57,106 bases of DNA, taken from positions 1-57,106 of the forward strand of contig JACPOD010000094.1 in assembly GCA_016185185.1 (NCBI GenBank), given 5' to 3'. Each line of letters starts with the position of its first letter. The first letter of the stretch is position 1. The position numbers and the translations under genes are program-made. Shown here in pieces: positions 47,027 to 55,725 of this stretch. This DNA comes from Sphingobacteriales bacterium. Its GTDB lineage: Bacteria > Bacteroidota > Bacteroidia > Chitinophagales > Chitinophagaceae. The notes below the pieces were generated by a model that was given only the letters and a program-made list of their open reading frames with translations, did no database searches and was not told where the DNA came from.

Positions 47027-47049
47027 CTTGCTTAAGGAAAACCATGAAC
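47027..47049 (-). repeat. 23-bp element, copy A
   Basis: It begins 14 bp after the lipoprotein stop codon on the minus strand. The conserved part includes TTTTCCTTAAGCAAG. Copy B lies 135 bp further on. Confidence 0.8.
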
Positions 47050-47063
47050 AGTCTTTGCGTTTA

Positions 47064-48452
47064 TTATTGAGGAAATCTTGTCCAGCCTTTATACCATGTA
47101 TCACCGGCACCTACAGCTCCACGATAAGTAACGGCAGTAAAACCGGTTAATTTTGGATCGGAATAATCAATACCGGCATTTAATACTGCTGCACCGGAAG
47201 TTGGAGTAAAATCAGGAGCGGTGTAATTAAACGGAGCAGTATATCCTGCATCAGCGGTATTGGTTAACGTTGAATTTTTAAACGCAGGTGTGTTATACCA
47301 GTTTGTAAGATCTGTGATCGTCCAGCCGGTAGGAGCGGAACCGCTGGCACTATATTTTAACGGCGTAGTACTTCCTGCAATAATATTACCTGCCCATTTC
47401 AATGTATTATCTGTTGTAATGTTTAAATCAGTTGGTCTTCCAGTTGACGCATCAATTAATAAACCTGTAGGCCAGCCTAAAAAAACGGAGTTGATTACAG
47501 ACTGAGAAGAGTTACGACGAATCTGCGCCCCATTCCGGAATAAAGCATTGCCTAGGTTATTTAAATTTTGACGTGGTCCCACCAGCGTCATGTTTGCAAA
47601 TACCGCCATTGTTTTTGGTGCGAGTGTTGAACCAGATGCATCATTATCACTTTCAAAACCATTACTGCCACTTACATCTGCAATAGCAGAATCACGGATA
47701 CCAATACCAAACTGTACTTTACCGCTAAAGCCGTTGTCTGTATCAAATTCATCATCCAGTCCTTTGTATGCAATTAAGTGGTCGCAATTTACCGTACCAC
47801 CAAACCATTCAAAACTATCATCTGCAGCATAAATAACCTGTACATAAGAAATTTTTGTACCACGGCCTATGGCATACATGCTTAAACCGTTCAGTTCCTT
47901 ATCAGGTAAAAAAGCATAACCGGCGTATTCAATACGTACAAATTGTAAGGTACCGCTGTTATCATTATCATCAGCGCCACCATATAAACCATATCCATCA
48001 CCATTATTAATACCACCTTCTGCTTCGCCTAATCCTGCTGTACCGTTAAAGCTGGCGTTTGTTTTAGCACGGCCTAATAACACCACACCACCCCAGTCGC
48101 CCGGTTTGGCATTGGTTCCTTCACTGCTGGTGAAAACAATAGGCTTGTCAACAGTTCCCTTTGCTTCAATACGGCTTCCTCTTGTGATAACTAATGTACC
48201 TCTTGATGATTTATCGCCGGTAATAGTTGTACCCGGCTCTATTGTTAATACTGCTCCGTCCGTAACATATACGATACCACGCAGAGAATATGTTTTTCCT
48301 GTTTTTAACGTTAGGTCGCTTTTAATATATCCTGATAATATAGTGTTCTCGGTAGTTGGCGGCGTTACCGTAGTACCACCATCCATTTCAATTTTACGGC
48401 AGGAGGTAATTACCAGTGAACCTAATAAAGCCAGCGCAATTATTCTTTTCAT
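47064..48452 (-). CDS. Exported lipoprotein with right-handed beta-helix-like repeats
   Basis: A 462-residue lipoprotein. The signal ends in ITSC (lipobox Cys18). After a short Thr/Pro-rich linker, a beta-rich body begins SDLTLKTGKTYSLRG and contains LTIEPGTTITGDKSS and GDWGGVVLLGRAKTN; such stacks of strands and turns suggest a beta-helix. An Asp-rich stretch (YGGADDNDNSG) could hold calcium. No enzyme motif is recognised. It follows the TonB-dependent receptor by 39 bp with no terminator between, so the two are one transcript and may act together at the outer membrane, as SusD does with SusC. Confidence 0.75.
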   Translation of the reverse strand: MKRIIALALLGSLVITSCRKIEMDGGTTVTPPTTENTILSGYIKSDLTLKTGKTYSLRGIVYVTDGAVLTIEPGTTITGDKSSRGTLVITRGSRIEAKGTVDKPIVFTSSEGTNAKPGDWGGVVLLGRAKTNASFNGTAGLGEAEGGINNGDGYGLYGGADDNDNSGTLQFVRIEYAGYAFLPDKELNGLSMYAIGRGTKISYVQVIYAADDSFEWFGGTVNCDHLIAYKGLDDEFDTDNGFSGKVQFGIGIRDSAIADVSGSNGFESDNDASGSTLAPKTMAVFANMTLVGPRQNLNNLGNALFRNGAQIRRNSSQSVINSVFLGWPTGLLIDASTGRPTDLNITTDNTLKWAGNIIAGSTTPLKYSASGSAPTGWTITDLTNWYNTPAFKNSTLTNTADAGYTAPFNYTAPDFTPTSGAAVLNAGIDYSDPKLTGFTAVTYRGAVGAGDTWYKGWTRFPQ

Positions 48453-48491
48453 AAACCTGTTTTTAATATTTAAAGATTTTAATGTTTGTTA

Positions 48492-51305
48492 TTATTTAAA
48501 ATTGTATGCAAAGGATATACTTATGTTTGAACCGTAAACTCTTCTGATAGCTGTAACATCTCTTGTGGCGATAGGGTCACTGCTGTTCTTATCGTATTTT
48601 TTATTGCCATTGAGATCATGATAGAAATAAGCTGTTTGATTTAATAAATCAGAAAGGTTTAGTTTGATCTCCCCTTTTTGTTTGAGTATTTTCCTGGAAA
48701 GTTGCAGGTCAAGAACAGACCTTGGGTTTTCCCAAATTTCAGGAACACCCACACCGGTTGCCTGGTTAATATTTCCTACAAAAAGGATCCTTCGTCCGAT
48801 GCGGTTAAATAACAGCGTGGAAGTAAGTCCTAATTTTTCTACATCATATTGTAACCCGAGATTGATCAGGTAAGGACTTTGTCCCTGCATGGGACGATCG
48901 AGGTTTAACCCTTTTACACGATTATAGATGTAACTGATATTACCATTTACCGTGAAATTTTTCAGCGTTCTGCTGAAATCAAGTTTTTTTCTAAACTCAA
49001 CTTCTGCTCCATAGCTATCAGCTTTATCAGCATTCTGAAAATTGAAGGTGTTACTGCTTCCTGCACCGGATACATTGAAGTATAATTCAATTGGCTTTTG
49101 AAAATTTTTATAAAACAACCCCACTGTAAACAACTCACCTGCCCTGGGATAAATTTCATAACGCAGATCAGCATTGGTGATCTTTGTCCGTTGTAATTCT
49201 TTTTTACCAATTACAGTAGCCCCTAATTCAAAATCATAAAAAGCAAAATCACTCAGTTCACGAAACTCCGGCCGCACCACTGTTTGTGACCCGGATAAAC
49301 GAAGATTGGTTCTGCCGTTAATTTTATAAGTGATATTAATTCCCGGCAACCAGTCTCCTACTTTTGAATATACATGTCTTGGGTCAGATGTTTTTAAACT
49401 TCCTACAATCTGGTCAAAGTTTTCATAACGTATGCCCCATACGGCACGTATTTTTTCAGTAAACTGGTTATCCAACTGAATAAATCCCGCATTTAAAATC
49501 GTATTAGCAAGATAGCGGTACTGAATACCTTCTAATTCTCCAAATACCACTCCCCCATCCTGACCAGTGATATTTTCGGGTGCAAAAATCTGGTTTGCCG
49601 GTAACTTAACCAGTCTGCCGCTGTTATCTCTTTCAATTTGATAATAGAAAGGTCTGCTGTCAAACAAACGGTCTTTTACCTGTATGGAGTAACCCGCTTT
49701 TACCGTTTGTTTGTTTTCAAAAGCAACAAATGTTTTGCTGAGATCACCACCTGCATTATAGATATAGTCATTTAAGAAACTGAAAAAACGGCTGCCTGAT
49801 TTTTGTGAATTACCACCGGCTAACAAAGCAAGGTAGGGGGCACCAGGCTGTGTTTCATCCTGGTAATATTGCAGTCTTCGCTGGTCTGGTATATACTGAT
49901 CAAGAATATTAAAACTTCCAAACCATTTTAATTTCAATCCACCAAAAGCAAGATTATGTTCTCCTAATAACTGTGTATTGAAAAAAGTATTTTGTTTAAA
50001 CCCGAGTTCTGTTGCACGGATATTGGTACCGGTTCCGCCACCTAAGATATAATCTAACCCGGTTCTGTTATTAACATAATCGCTGGTATTGATGTTTAAA
50101 ATATTTTTAAACGATACTTTATTGTTTGCATTAAACTGCACTGTAAAATTTGCTAACAAACCGGCCAGTACATCCTGGCTGTATTTTTCGTTGTGATAAG
50201 AAAAATCTTCTTTAGACCCGGCGCCCGGCACAAATAAATTATCAAATGGAGTAAATTTATTGCTCCTGTTATAAGTTAATGCAAGAATGCCGCCTGTCTT
50301 TTTTCCAAACACTTTGGTGTTAAAACCTCCGCTTAGTTGAAGAGAAGTATTTAAAGGTGCGTTCCCTTTATCTGCGGTCCATATATTTTTAAATTGTCTT
50401 CCTACTTCTGCCTGTTGCAACTGATCATAAGAGGCATACTTTCCTTTTAAAGGCATTGTAGCCGGCAATCCCCTGAAACCATCATCCAGGCCCAACCAAT
50501 CCAGCTTGCCGCCTTTATAAGTATAAAAATCTTTCCCGATGGTTTGTGTATTAAAACCGGTACCGATTTGAATATTAAAAAATCCTTTCGCCGGAATGTC
50601 TTTTGTATTAACCTGCACCAATCCACCTGCCCATTCACCCGGTAATTCCGGAATGAAGGCTTTATTCATAATGATATTATCGATCATCGCAGCGGGAAAA
50701 ATATCAAAGCTGAATGTTTTTCTATCGGGCTCTGTACTGCTTAATAAAATTCCATTCAGCATGGCCTGGTTATAGCGATCTGCCAAACCACGTACTACTA
50801 AATATTTCCCATCCTGTACGGAGGTGCCCGGAACCCGTTTTAATACTTCGCCAGTATTTTTATCCGGTGAGCGGCGTATCGCTTCTGCGCTGATGACCTG
50901 TGCTACTACCGGGGAGGTACGCTGAAAAGTAATTAAGGCGTTGGTGGTTTCCTTTTTGGCTGTTGACCGTACCACTACTTCGGTTTCTGTTTTAGTAGCT
51001 GTTTCCATTGTAATATCCAGGTAAGTAATTTTATTGGCAACAGCCTCTACTTCGGATACCTCTTTTATTTTATATCCAACAGAACTAAGCTTAATGGTGT
51101 ATTTTTTACCAACTGTAAGTGTAAGAATAAAACGTCCCTCCACATCTGTGGCGATTCCCGATTTTAAACCATCAATTACTACTGAAACACCCGCAACAGG
51201 ATTTCCAGATTTTGCATCTGTAACCTTCCCTTCTATTTTAGCGGTTTGCGCAACTACAATAAATGATAAGAATGTAAAAAATAACAGTGCAAGTATCCTT
51301 TTCAT
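48492..51305 (-). CDS. TonB-dependent receptor with carboxypeptidase-regulatory-like domain
   Basis: A 937-residue outer-membrane receptor with a signal peptide (ends FIVVAQ). A carboxypeptidase-regulatory-like domain (GKVTDAKSGNPVAGVSVVID) is followed by a plug (ETTNALITFQRTSP, RVPGTSVQDGKYLVVRGL) and a large beta-barrel. It differs from SusC types: the signature LNEVVVTALG is absent. A six-unit array of 11-bp repeats lies directly upstream. Together with the neighbouring phosphate-selective porin this suggests uptake of a phosphorus compound when phosphate is short. The ligand is not known. Confidence 0.92.
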   Translation of the reverse strand: MKRILALLFFTFLSFIVVAQTAKIEGKVTDAKSGNPVAGVSVVIDGLKSGIATDVEGRFILTLTVGKKYTIKLSSVGYKIKEVSEVEAVANKITYLDITMETATKTETEVVVRSTAKKETTNALITFQRTSPVVAQVISAEAIRRSPDKNTGEVLKRVPGTSVQDGKYLVVRGLADRYNQAMLNGILLSSTEPDRKTFSFDIFPAAMIDNIIMNKAFIPELPGEWAGGLVQVNTKDIPAKGFFNIQIGTGFNTQTIGKDFYTYKGGKLDWLGLDDGFRGLPATMPLKGKYASYDQLQQAEVGRQFKNIWTADKGNAPLNTSLQLSGGFNTKVFGKKTGGILALTYNRSNKFTPFDNLFVPGAGSKEDFSYHNEKYSQDVLAGLLANFTVQFNANNKVSFKNILNINTSDYVNNRTGLDYILGGGTGTNIRATELGFKQNTFFNTQLLGEHNLAFGGLKLKWFGSFNILDQYIPDQRRLQYYQDETQPGAPYLALLAGGNSQKSGSRFFSFLNDYIYNAGGDLSKTFVAFENKQTVKAGYSIQVKDRLFDSRPFYYQIERDNSGRLVKLPANQIFAPENITGQDGGVVFGELEGIQYRYLANTILNAGFIQLDNQFTEKIRAVWGIRYENFDQIVGSLKTSDPRHVYSKVGDWLPGINITYKINGRTNLRLSGSQTVVRPEFRELSDFAFYDFELGATVIGKKELQRTKITNADLRYEIYPRAGELFTVGLFYKNFQKPIELYFNVSGAGSSNTFNFQNADKADSYGAEVEFRKKLDFSRTLKNFTVNGNISYIYNRVKGLNLDRPMQGQSPYLINLGLQYDVEKLGLTSTLLFNRIGRRILFVGNINQATGVGVPEIWENPRSVLDLQLSRKILKQKGEIKLNLSDLLNQTAYFYHDLNGNKKYDKNSSDPIATRDVTAIRRVYGSNISISFAYNFK

Positions 51306-51324
51306 CTGTCGGTTAATTTTGACG

Positions 51325-51332
51325 CAAAGGAA
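51325..51332 (-). promoter_or_regulatory. Possible -7 box (TTCCTTTG) of the TonB receptor
   Basis: One base off TAnnTTTG, ending 19 bp before the start codon at 51305. The nearest repeat of the upstream array ends 7 bp before it, so an activator bound there could replace the -33 contact. Confidence 0.4.
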
Positions 51333-51339
51333 CTGCTGC

Positions 51340-51401
51340 TATGTTGTGGTAATGTTACGGGAGTGTAAAGGAATTGTTTCCTTAATGTTAAGCCAATGTT
51401 A
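51340..51401 (-). promoter_or_regulatory. Six-unit Pho-box-like array before the TonB receptor
   Basis: On the sense strand, 7-mers start every 11 bp: TAACATT, TAACATT, AAACAAT, TTACACT, TAACATT and CAACATA, all sharing ACA at positions 3-5 and each separated by 4 bp. Matches to TAACATT are 7, 7, 5, 5, 7 and 5. The 7-plus-4 geometry is that of Pho boxes bound by tandem OmpR/PhoB-family dimers. Confidence 0.72.
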
Positions 51402-51414
51402 CCTGTTTTATATT

Positions 51415-52704
51415 TTAAAACCTAAACTGGAGCCGGCAGGTAAACACATTATCTTTTACATCGGATGTATACCCGGCCAAACTGGTTTTTTCATTGTTAA
51501 TTATTTCATACCACAAAACCAGTTTAAGGTTTTCATTAATATAGTTAGTATAACCAAACCCTAATGTGGAATATTTAATATTAGTGGCATTAACGTTATT
51601 ATTGTTACCAATAGCTTTTCCGCCAATTTTTGTATTGGGATCGTACCAATCGTATTTAATTCCTATTTGATGATGGGGATTTACAATATTGGTAAGAAAA
51701 TAAAAATAAGCTCCGTTAAACTGGCGAACATAAACAGATTCTTTTAACAATGTGCCTGGTGTTTCGGAAGTAGAAGAAGAAGCACTTTGTGTACCCCACC
51801 AATATTCAGTTCTCAATTCCGTAGCACCTGCATTTGTTTTAATTTTTAACTGTGCATCTGCTTCATAATATTTACGGGGAGCCTTGCTATCGGCATTAGC
51901 GCCGGATTTAATTCCTGTAAAAGTGTTACCAGTCATTGAATAACGGGAAGAATCTTTTTGAATCCATCCACCCTGCAAGGTTCCAATAGCTGCCGACAAC
52001 GTAAGTTGTTTATTTAAATTAAGTGGCTTTAAGGCAATGCGGCTTATAATATCTTTATAACTGTCATAATCCGTTGTGCCTGTTAATCCCTGTCCGTTAA
52101 ATACTCCTAAGTCCCATCGAAAATATCTTAAGGGATGATTTTTTTTTCTTGGTTCAAAACTGATCATTGCACCCAGGTCCCTCTCCGTCTTCATTAAAAT
52201 TTGAGACATTCTTCCTCTTTCCGGGGATTCACGGTCAGATGATGAAAGATTTAGTTCATACCCAAAGGGCCGGGCAAACATTCCAATGGTCCCTGAAAAA
52301 TTCTGGAATTTATTTTCATAAAATCTCCCCCAAAAATCACGGATAAAAACACCTCTTTCTGTTCCATCAAACTGAAAAACAAATTGAAGCTGTGGTTGAT
52401 TACTGTTGTTAAAACGGGCATAATCAAAACGCAACCGACCCCGGCGCAGCATAAAACGGTTGTTGGCATCTGCGGCGAAATCACCACCGTTAAAACTTTT
52501 AGCCCCTTTGGTTTGAATGGCCTGGAACTGGGGTTGTATATACCCGCTAATCCGAACATGGTCAAACTTTTTATAAAGGCTGAGAAACCCTTTACCCATT
52601 TCTTTTGTGGTATCAATCATATCCATCAAAAACTGGGACTTACCTGCACTTGAAATTAATGCGAATGCAATGGCCAGCAGGGCCTTGCGGAGTAGATTGT
52701 TCAT
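51415..52704 (-). CDS. Phosphate-selective porin (OprP/OprO family)
   Basis: A 429-residue outer-membrane channel with a signal peptide ending SAGKSQ. The family marks are present: an early coiled-coil/KKF segment, then RISGYIQPQFQ, FMLRRGRLRF, FVFQFDGTERGVFIRDFWG (split here as FVFQFDGTERG and VFIRDFWG) and ERDLGAMISF, ending in a Phe strand (CRLQFRF). OprP-type trimers use Arg/Lys ladders to pass phosphate or polyphosphate, usually under phosphate limitation. It lies in the same direction as the TonB receptor, 109 bp before it, and is divergent from the PhoU-like gene. Confidence 0.93.
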   Translation of the reverse strand: MNNLLRKALLAIAFALISSAGKSQFLMDMIDTTKEMGKGFLSLYKKFDHVRISGYIQPQFQAIQTKGAKSFNGGDFAADANNRFMLRRGRLRFDYARFNNSNQPQLQFVFQFDGTERGVFIRDFWGRFYENKFQNFSGTIGMFARPFGYELNLSSSDRESPERGRMSQILMKTERDLGAMISFEPRKKNHPLRYFRWDLGVFNGQGLTGTTDYDSYKDIISRIALKPLNLNKQLTLSAAIGTLQGGWIQKDSSRYSMTGNTFTGIKSGANADSKAPRKYYEADAQLKIKTNAGATELRTEYWWGTQSASSSTSETPGTLLKESVYVRQFNGAYFYFLTNIVNPHHQIGIKYDWYDPNTKIGGKAIGNNNNVNATNIKYSTLGFGYTNYINENLKLVLWYEIINNEKTSLAGYTSDVKDNVFTCRLQFRF

Positions 52705-52740
52705 ATTTTTTCCTTAAGCGCTGCAAAGGTGTAATAAATT

Positions 52741-52769
52741 CATATTACGTCTGTGTTAAGAAATTATTA
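52741..52769 (-). promoter_or_regulatory. Three-unit Pho-box-like array between porin and PhoU-like genes
   Basis: In porin sense the 7-mers TAATAAT, TAACACA and TAATATG are exactly 11 bp apart, each 5 of 7 to TAACATT. A possible porin -7 box (CACCTTTG, 52731-52724) follows 9 bp later. The array is weaker than that at 51340 but has the same phase and orientation. Confidence 0.45.
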
Positions 52770-52831
52770 CCAATTTAAAGATGGATATGTAAACCCGGCA
52801 AAAACCTAAACTTTGCGCAAAATTTTAAATT

Positions 52832-53479
52832 ATGATTGCGAGTACTTTTTTAAAAATCTTTTTACCTAAAGACAAGGTATTTTACCAGTTATTCGAAGAT
52901 GTGGCATCCATGCTTGTAAAAATGGGTGAAAAATTAAAAGAAGTAGTTAATGAACCGGATTTTGATACAAGAGCAAAACTTATCCAGGAAATTGAAGATA
53001 TGGAACATGTGAATGATGATCTTACTCATAAAATTTTTACAGAGCTTGGCAAAAATTTTATAACACCGTTTGACAGGGAAGATATCCACTACCTCGCCAC
53101 ATCATTAGATGACATCGCAGATTATATATATGCATCAGCTAAAAAAATAAACTTCTACAGGGTTAACCCCAACGAGATTGGTATTCAAAAAATGGCAGAC
53201 CTTATAGCAAACGGCTGCGTACAGGTACACCGAGCAGTAGTGGAGTTACGTAACATGAAAAATATGCGCCAGATAACTGATGCCCTTGTTGCTATCAACA
53301 GTATAGAAAACCAGGGGGATGATATTTTTGATATGAGTATTGAAAAACTTTTTGCCAGCGAACCCGATGCAAAAGAGGTAATTAAGAAAAGGGAAATTTA
53401 CCAGGTAATGGAAATAGTTACCGATAAGTGTGAAGATGCGGCCAATGTTATTGAATCGATTATTGTAAAATACGCATAA
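52832..53479 (+). CDS. DUF47/PhoU-like protein
   Basis: A 215-residue helical protein of the DUF47 family (Pit accessory protein). It has the FYQLFEDVASMLVKMG opening, the charged IQEIEDMEHVNDDLTHKI helix region and DREDIHYLATSLDDIADYI, which carry the acidic metal clusters typical of PhoU-like folds. It is 70 bp before the Pit transporter gene; this pairing is common in bacteria, and such proteins tune phosphate entry and may signal to PhoR. Given the sensor-poor kinase at 29100, that link is attractive but unproven. Confidence 0.93.
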   Translation: MIASTFLKIFLPKDKVFYQLFEDVASMLVKMGEKLKEVVNEPDFDTRAKLIQEIEDMEHVNDDLTHKIFTELGKNFITPFDREDIHYLATSLDDIADYIYASAKKINFYRVNPNEIGIQKMADLIANGCVQVHRAVVELRNMKNMRQITDALVAINSIENQGDDIFDMSIEKLFASEPDAKEVIKKREIYQVMEIVTDKCEDAANVIESIIVKYA

Positions 53480-53549
53480 GATAATTTGCAGCAAGCATTG
53501 AAAATGGCATTTCCCAATCCACAAATTTCCTGATTTTCAACTTTACAAA

Positions 53550-54746
53550 ATGAGTTTCATTGTTATCATCATCATACTTGCCTTAGTGTTTGATTATATT
53601 AATGGTTTTCATGATGCCGCCAATTCTATTGCCACTGTTGTATCTACCAAGGTACTTACACCGTTTCAGGCAGTACTGTGGGCAGCTCTCTTTAATTTTC
53701 TGGCTTTCTTTATATTTAAAGACCACGGAGTAGCCAATACAATTGCTAAAACAGTAAAGCAGGATTTTATTACACTGCCAGTAATTTTTTCCGGATTAAT
53801 TGCAGCAATTGGCTGGAACCTTTTTACCTGGTGGTTCGGCATTCCTTCTTCATCTTCTCATACATTAATTGGGGGTTTTGCGGGGGCAGCCATAGCACAT
53901 GCTAAAACTTTTGATTCAGTAAATGCAGAACCGGTTCTTAAAACTGCCAGTTTTATTTTATTGGCACCGTTAATAGGAATGATAATAGCCTATATCATTT
54001 CAATATGGTTTATTAACTCGTTTCAAAAAGGTGTTCTTCCTAAAATTATTTCATTACTTATTCTTATACTTATCGCTGTTTTTTTAAAATACAATCTTGA
54101 GTTTAATCCTGAAAAATTAAAATCACACTATGAGACTTATTTGTTTAAAGTGATTTTTTATTCCTCTAATTTTAAATGGATTTTACTGGCATTTATTTTA
54201 AGTGTGATGGCCTTCTTTTCTCTTTTTCTCAGCACACTTAATGCGCACAGGGCGAACCTTTGGTTTAAAAAATTACAGCTTGTTTCTTCAGCAGCCTTCA
54301 GCATCGGGCATGGTGGTAATGATGCCCAAAAAGTAATGGGTATTATTACAGCTGCATTAATTGCTAATGGGAATATCAGTCGTTTTGAAGAAATGCCTAT
54401 ATGGGTACCCCTGGCATGCTACACTGCTATTGCAGTTGGAACGATGAGCGGAGGATGGAAGATTGTAAAAACCATGGGCACACGTATTACAAAAGTAACC
54501 CCTTTTGAAGGGGTGGCGGCAGAAACTGCAGGAGCTATTGCTTTGTTTACATGCGAAAATTTAAAAATTCCTGTAAGTACAACTCATACTATAACGGGCG
54601 CCATTATTGGTGTAGGCGCTACTAAAAGATTAAGTGCCGTACGCTGGGGTGTTACCACCAATCTGTTATGGGCATGGATACTTACCATCCCTGTGAGCGG
54701 TATATTAGCTGCTGTAGTATACTGGATCGTTTCTTTGTTTCTTTAA
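53550..54746 (+). CDS. pit: Pit-family inorganic phosphate transporter
   Basis: A 398-residue inner-membrane symporter with about ten transmembrane segments and the duplicated PHO4 signature. The first copy is DYINGFHDAANSIATVV; the second is SIGHGGNDAQKVMGII. The PVSTTHTI and PSSSSHTL motifs also fit. Pit proteins bring in metal-phosphate complexes with protons, at lower affinity than PstSCAB. No Pst system is seen in the window. A terminator follows the stop codon. Confidence 0.95.
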   Translation: MSFIVIIIILALVFDYINGFHDAANSIATVVSTKVLTPFQAVLWAALFNFLAFFIFKDHGVANTIAKTVKQDFITLPVIFSGLIAAIGWNLFTWWFGIPSSSSHTLIGGFAGAAIAHAKTFDSVNAEPVLKTASFILLAPLIGMIIAYIISIWFINSFQKGVLPKIISLLILILIAVFLKYNLEFNPEKLKSHYETYLFKVIFYSSNFKWILLAFILSVMAFFSLFLSTLNAHRANLWFKKLQLVSSAAFSIGHGGNDAQKVMGIITAALIANGNISRFEEMPIWVPLACYTAIAVGTMSGGWKIVKTMGTRITKVTPFEGVAAETAGAIALFTCENLKIPVSTTHTITGAIIGVGATKRLSAVRWGVTTNLLWAWILTIPVSGILAAVVYWIVSLFL

Positions 54747-54770
54747 TTTGCTAACTTCCCATATATAAAG

Positions 54771-54798
54771 CGGATGATGTTTTTCATCCGTTTTTTTT
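54771..54798 (+). terminator. Rho-independent terminator after pit
   Basis: A 7-bp stem (54771-54777 with 54784-54790, loop of 6) followed by eight T. It separates phosphate transport from the nucleotide-sugar genes. Confidence 0.9.
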
Positions 54799-54826
54799 AT
54801 TCATCTTTGTCCCAAACAAAGCACTT

Positions 54827-55696
54827 ATGAAGGGAATTATTCTTGCTGGTGGTTCAGGTACCCGGTTACATCCAATCACTTTTGCCATCAGCAAACAGAT
54901 CATGCCCATATATGATAAGCCGATGATCTATTATCCGCTAAGTACATTAATGATGGCGGGTATAAAAGATATATTGATCATTTCTACTCCGCATGATTTA
55001 CCACACTTTAAAAGATTGTTTGGTGAGGGGAAACAACTGGGAATAAATTTTTCTTATGCAGAACAGTCTGTACCCAATGGCTTGGCACAGGCATTTGTAA
55101 TTGGTGCTGATTTTATTGGAAAGGATAATGTGGCATTAGTGCTTGGCGATAATATTTTTTATGGGGCCGGGCTGGGAAGAATCTTGTCTGAAAACACCAA
55201 ACCAGATGGCGGAATCATTTATGCCTATCATGTAAGTGACCCCGAGCGATACGGAGTAGTGGAGTTTGATAAAAACATGACAGCTATTTCTATTGAAGAA
55301 AAACCGGCAATGCCAAAAAGTAATTATGCTGTTCCTGGTTTATATTTCTACGATAATGAAGTGGTGGAAATTGCTAAAAATCTTCAACCCTCCCCAAGAG
55401 GTGAATATGAAATTACAGATGTGAACAAAGAATATTTAAAGAGAGGCAAACTAAAAGTATCCGTTTTAGACAGGGGGACTGCCTGGTTAGATACCGGTAC
55501 TTTTGATTCACTCATGCAGGCATCGCTGTTTGTACAGGTAATAGAACAACGGCAGGGAATAAAAATTGCCTGTATTGAAGAGATTGCTTACCGCAAAGGT
55601 TTCATCAGCAAAGACCAATTGATGGAAATGGCCCAGTCTCTTTTAAAGAGCGGCTATGGTCAATACCTCATAAATATTATTAACGAACAAAATTAA
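54827..55696 (+). CDS. rfbA: Glucose-1-phosphate thymidylyltransferase
   Basis: RfbA (RmlA) joins glucose 1-phosphate and dTTP to dTDP-glucose, the first step to dTDP-rhamnose and related surface sugars. The 289-residue protein has the nucleotide-binding [11 protein letters not shown] motif, [16 protein letters not shown], the metal/substrate LGDNIFYG motif and the EEKP lysine. The AWLDTGT motif is near the C-terminus. All are typical of the short RmlA type. No rmlB, C or D follows; galE is next, 29 bp away. Confidence 0.96.
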   Translation: MKGIILAGGSGTRLHPITFAISKQIMPIYDKPMIYYPLSTLMMAGIKDILIISTPHDLPHFKRLFGEGKQLGINFSYAEQSVPNGLAQAFVIGADFIGKDNVALVLGDNIFYGAGLGRILSENTKPDGGIIYAYHVSDPERYGVVEFDKNMTAISIEEKPAMPKSNYAVPGLYFYDNEVVEIAKNLQPSPRGEYEITDVNKEYLKRGKLKVSVLDRGTAWLDTGTFDSLMQASLFVQVIEQRQGIKIACIEEIAYRKGFISKDQLMEMAQSLLKSGYGQYLINIINEQN

Positions 55697-55701
55697 AATT
55701 C

Positions 55702-55717
55702 TCCGCCAGCTGGCGGA
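55702..55717. repeat. 16-bp perfect palindrome between rfbA and galE
   Basis: TCCGCCAGCTGGCGGA lies 5 bp after the rfbA stop and 8 bp before the galE start. A related GCCAGTTGGC core forms the terminator stem at 47000-47017. It looks like a small interspersed palindromic element. Confidence 0.7.
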
Positions 55718-55725
55718 CCAGGGGC

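Larger units (their letters stand above)
46585..47063. other. Intergenic region with a duplicated tail-and-terminator module
   Basis: 479 bp between convergent genes with no convincing protein gene. It contains the glycosyltransferase terminator, then about 210 bp with nothing recognisable, then two copies of a 23-bp element each followed by a minus-strand terminator. Confidence 0.75.

Noticed and set aside
48106-48537. 143-residue plus-strand open frame over the lipoprotein gene
   Set aside because: No recognisable domain or start context; the minus-strand lipoprotein has signal, lipobox and operon context.
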